From Acanthacorydalis orientalis (lineage: Eukaryota > Arthropoda > Insecta > Megaloptera > Corydalidae), in contig CM068313.1 of assembly GCA_034766995.1 (NCBI GenBank), positions 37,273,996 through 37,337,995 of the forward strand: DNA of 64,000 nucleotides. The letters run 5' to 3'. Positions 60,766 through 64,000 of this stretch are shown piece after piece; within the stretch, counting starts at the first letter, position 1, and every line of letters begins with the position of its first letter. The notes beneath the pieces were generated by a model, which worked only from the letters and a program-made list of their open reading frames with translations, had not been told where the DNA came from and did not search any database. A program made the position numbers and the translations under genes.

Positions 60766-61403
60766 AAATCTGTTTTAGCGTACCCAACCAATGGAAAATC
60801 ATGAACGAATAGCTTAAAACAAAGATGTTTTTATTCAAAACAGTTTCTTCTTTATTAATTTTTGCTTAACATCAATCATCATTAATATATCAGCTCGCGA
60901 TTTTCAAACTATAGACAGCGACATTCACGAAGACCATAACGGGAAGTTGTAACTGTATATGACTGAATTATAAAAAAAAAAATATCAAGTAAAAATCTAT
61001 AAGAAATGAATCAGAATTTTATTACACATTTAATCTATTGCCAATGAAATATTACCTAACAAAATATTATTGAAACATTTATTTGTTGTACAAACGTAAC
61101 CCTATTAATTTTATTTATAGAAAAAGAGAATGGAGTTTTTGAAATTTATTTAGAATTTAAAGTGATTGCTACTTCATACATTCTGTGGAATATTAATTTA
61201 TAGGCTAAAGCTTTTCCAAAGCAACGTATCTTCTTGGTTATCCAAAAGAAAAAAACATATAAAATTTACAATACTGTTGTACATAAATTAACTGTAATTT
61301 TTATTATAGTTATATGTACTTATATTTACGATTTCTTTTTCTTTAATTATGGAAGGAAGAAATGTTGTGCCTGTACATATAGCTATCTATATAAAAACAC
61401 ATA

Positions 61404-61404
<1 letters not shown>

Positions 61405-61486
<82 letters not shown>
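61405..61486. repeat. (TA)n microsatellite
   Basis: About 82 bp of TA with one CA interruption. Confidence 0.95.
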
Positions 61487-62196
61487 AAACTATTAAAATA
61501 CTTATTATATATAAAATTGATAAATCTGCTGTTTGTGTAATACCAATTACAGACTTTCACAACACATGCTAATTATTTTTGTACTTTAATACACACATAT
61601 CATTAATGTTTTCTACTTTATATAGAAAACGAATAAGTATATGCTGGCTCGTCGGTCTTCGTATGATATGATTTTTACAAATCGATGATACAATTCAACG
61701 CATTATTTTTTACCTATTAATTCAAACGATGCTTAAGTTATTAAATATTTAAAATATAAATAACGAAATTGTAATGAAATGAATTGAACAGATTAACAGA
61801 AATTCGCTATCCGAAAAATGTGGTAAATAATATTTATAAATGTAAGGCGAACTTTTTAATAAAATGCTGTATTTGATTTACGTGACGCAATTTTATTTGG
61901 CTTTAGAGAAACTATCAATAAATAATATATTAAATATACATTATTAATATGTATTTCCACTGTTTAATGGACATCTATGTAGTATAAAAGAACATGAACA
62001 AAATTTAATAAAATCCAAATAGTTATATTGAAAAAGGATAATAAAACAGTTGAATGTCATTGTATTACTTATGAGAAACGTCACATTTTAAAAGACTGAA
62101 TCGAAAATTATACGAAAAATACTATAAATATATTTATAAACACATAGATACATATATATAAAAAAAGAAGAAAGTATTTCCGTTACTACTACTTAC

Positions 62197-62257
62197 GTAT
62201 GCGTCATACGAGTCTGAGAAATAAATCACCAGTACTTACCTGAAAATAGAAAAAAAA
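62197..62257 (-). promoter_or_regulatory. Candidate recursive-splicing (ratchet) site in integrin intron 1
   Basis: On the minus strand a pyrimidine-rich stretch runs straight into joined splice sites: TTTTTTTCTATTTTCAG followed immediately by GTAAGTACT, junction between 62240 and 62239. This is the ratchet-point arrangement (Y)nCAG|GTAAGT known from very long insect introns. A further donor, CATAC|GTAAGTAG, lies 43 nt downstream (62197/62196), so the motif could instead define a 43-nt exon (62239-62197). The strand agrees with the integrin gene. Confidence 0.45.
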
Positions 62258-62652
62258 GTCAATATATAACATACAGATATTAATAAAGATATATAAGCAG
62301 TCAGTCGGCTGAAACCAGTAATAATCCAATTACAGAGCATCGCGGAGTTGGAATGAAACGAATGCATTAATCCGATTTTAAGCCTCAGCACTCTAATATT
62401 CAATAGAGATGAATTTTAGTTCCCATTGATCGTGTTGAAAATTTAAATGTCATTTGTCTCTATGCCCGCCTGAATAATTGAAAAGGTACAGCGTTTATTG
62501 TTTCTGTCGTAGCGTGGTTTTATGTCAACTGTAATGAATAGATGGACAGGTCAGAGTTTAAAAAACAAGTGTGGGTACGTAGTTAATACCTAATATAAAA
62601 TATATAAGATTATGGACCACATAATATCATCATACTTTAAAATACATAGTAC

Positions 62653-63215
62653 TAGGTTGGCAGAAAAATAATTGCGGTTTATGACCATCAAATTCATACA
62701 CATTTTTCTCTTTTTCGATTTTCCTAGCTGTTTTAAGTGGTCTTGAACTATTGGATGACTAACGCCTAACTTTAGGGCAAGCTCTCGAATTGTTGTGTGT
62801 GGTTCTGATTCAACTAACGTCTTCAGTTGGTCGTTATGAACTGTAGAAGCACGCCTTCATCTTCAAGGCTGTCGTCCCCAGCACGAAATTTTTGGAACCA
62901 TCATTACACAGTACGTTCCTTAACAGTACACATACTAAAAGCATCGTTTAATTTACAAGCAGTTTCTGCTGCTTAATCACCCGCTTCGAACTCATACAAA
63001 AAATGCTCTTATTTGCTTCTTTTCCATCTTTAATTCAACAACCGAATTTGAACCAAAATTAATAATAAAATCAAAGTCGATGTTACCAAAATACAGACCG
63101 AAAAATGCACTTTAAAATGATATTAACATGAGGGCGATCAAAAGACACTTCCACTGAAAAAAATTAAGGTCAGAATTCAGAAAACAAAAATCGCAATTAT
63201 TTTCCTATCAACCTA
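62653..63215 (-). mobile_element. Internally deleted mariner element with TA duplication
   Basis: A 559-bp element (62655-63213) flanked by TA on both sides. Inverted ends: left GGTTGGCAGAAAAATAATTG, right (reverse complement) GGTTGATAGGAAAATAATTG. From an ATG at 63027 the minus strand keeps the N-terminal third of a mariner transposase with frameshifts and stops: MEKKQIRAFF, then LNDAFSMCTVKERTV, WWFQKFRAGDDSLEDEG, and REL...LGVSHPIVQDHLKQLGK. These are the helix-turn-helix regions. The catalytic D,D34D domain is missing: the sequence goes straight to the left inverted repeat. Intact mariners are about 1.3 kb, so roughly 0.7 kb has been lost. Confidence 0.82.
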
Positions 63216-63237
63216 ACATATCATATTCAGATACATA

Positions 63238-63343
<106 letters not shown>

Positions 63344-64000
63344 GCATGTATGTTTGTGTACTTTTGCATGAAAATTATATAGTTTTCATGACAGTCTTAT
63401 TATGAGCTGTTCTATTACGAACGTACGAAAACTAAATAAACTATTCTCATTTTTTGTGGTGAATACCAATGTCTATATAATCATAATATTTTCCTTTCTT
63501 TAAAAAGAGAAATAAACGAAAATATAAGCAATTTTTCATGAGTATAATACATTTTTCAAATATATCTAGAAAAGTATATTAGTAAATACGAGATCAAAAG
63601 AACAAATAATCTGAACAAAATAATGATTATCCTTTTTATACATTAGAAAGTTTATAAATCCATCTAACGCTGTACTATTATGAAACTCTAAGTGTAAATT
63701 ATAAATATTTTTAAGACCGAAAGTACAAAAAGACTGAAATTTTAACACTGCATTTGATCGATTACTTTACAATTTTAATAATTGGAGTAGTTAATAAAAG
63801 TAATATTATTCATTTGATCATAATCTAAACATTCAGTTTTTTTACAAATTATTTATATCAAATTCAATAACACTTTCAATAAAGTTGTTTGTTTACAGTC
63901 TTTATATTGAACTGTTTAAGTAAGTGTTAAACACTAAATAACAATGTCATGTCAGTGCAATTAAATTGTTTATCAATGCATGACTTTTCTATGAAAATTA

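Overview
The window is eukaryotic, very AT-rich and full of (TA)n microsatellites. Its genes are split by short introns with GT...AG ends. Three proteins can be recognised, and all suit an insect. I think a hymenopteran is likely from the laminin-type integrin alpha and the mix of small DNA transposons, but no single sequence proves it. All three genes lie on the minus strand, so the window reads right to left.

Layout. (1) 822-4186: the first nine coding exons of UBR3, an N-recognin-type E3 ubiquitin ligase; the gene runs off the left edge. (2) 4187-9005: intergenic, with the left half of a Tc1-like transposon. (3) 9006-15380: a complete PPP4R4 gene (protein phosphatase 4 regulatory subunit 4), 14 exons and 1148 residues, with HEAT repeats and a long disordered tail. 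(4) 15381-17853: intergenic, with a tiny TTAA-flanked MITE. (5) 17854-36464: the last 13 coding exons of a laminin-type integrin alpha (alphaPS1/mew-like). The exon with the signal peptide was not found and is probably beyond 64000. (6) 36465-64000: read as the first intron (at least 27.5 kb) plus upstream sequence of the integrin gene. It holds microsatellites, transposon remnants and a minus-strand motif that looks like a recursive-splicing (ratchet) site.

I rebuilt the exons by hand from homology and splice sites. Reading phase is kept across every junction: UBR3 totals 1758 nt (586 codons so far), PPP4R4 3447 nt (1149 codons with stop) and integrin 3052 nt (one base of a split codon plus 1017 codons with stop). 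The three genes share no obvious pathway: ubiquitin ligation, PP4 phosphatase targeting, and cell-matrix adhesion.

The accessory content is a set of degenerate mobile elements: Tc1-like (two), mariner, pogo/Tigger, hAT, piggyBac-like MITEs, a Helitron-like end, an RTE-like LINE tail and a SINE-like structured island. I did not find a convincing new multi-gene system. The candidates most worth checking are the ratchet site, the structured island near 45.8 kb, and an integrin exon bracketed by a 280-bp direct repeat.
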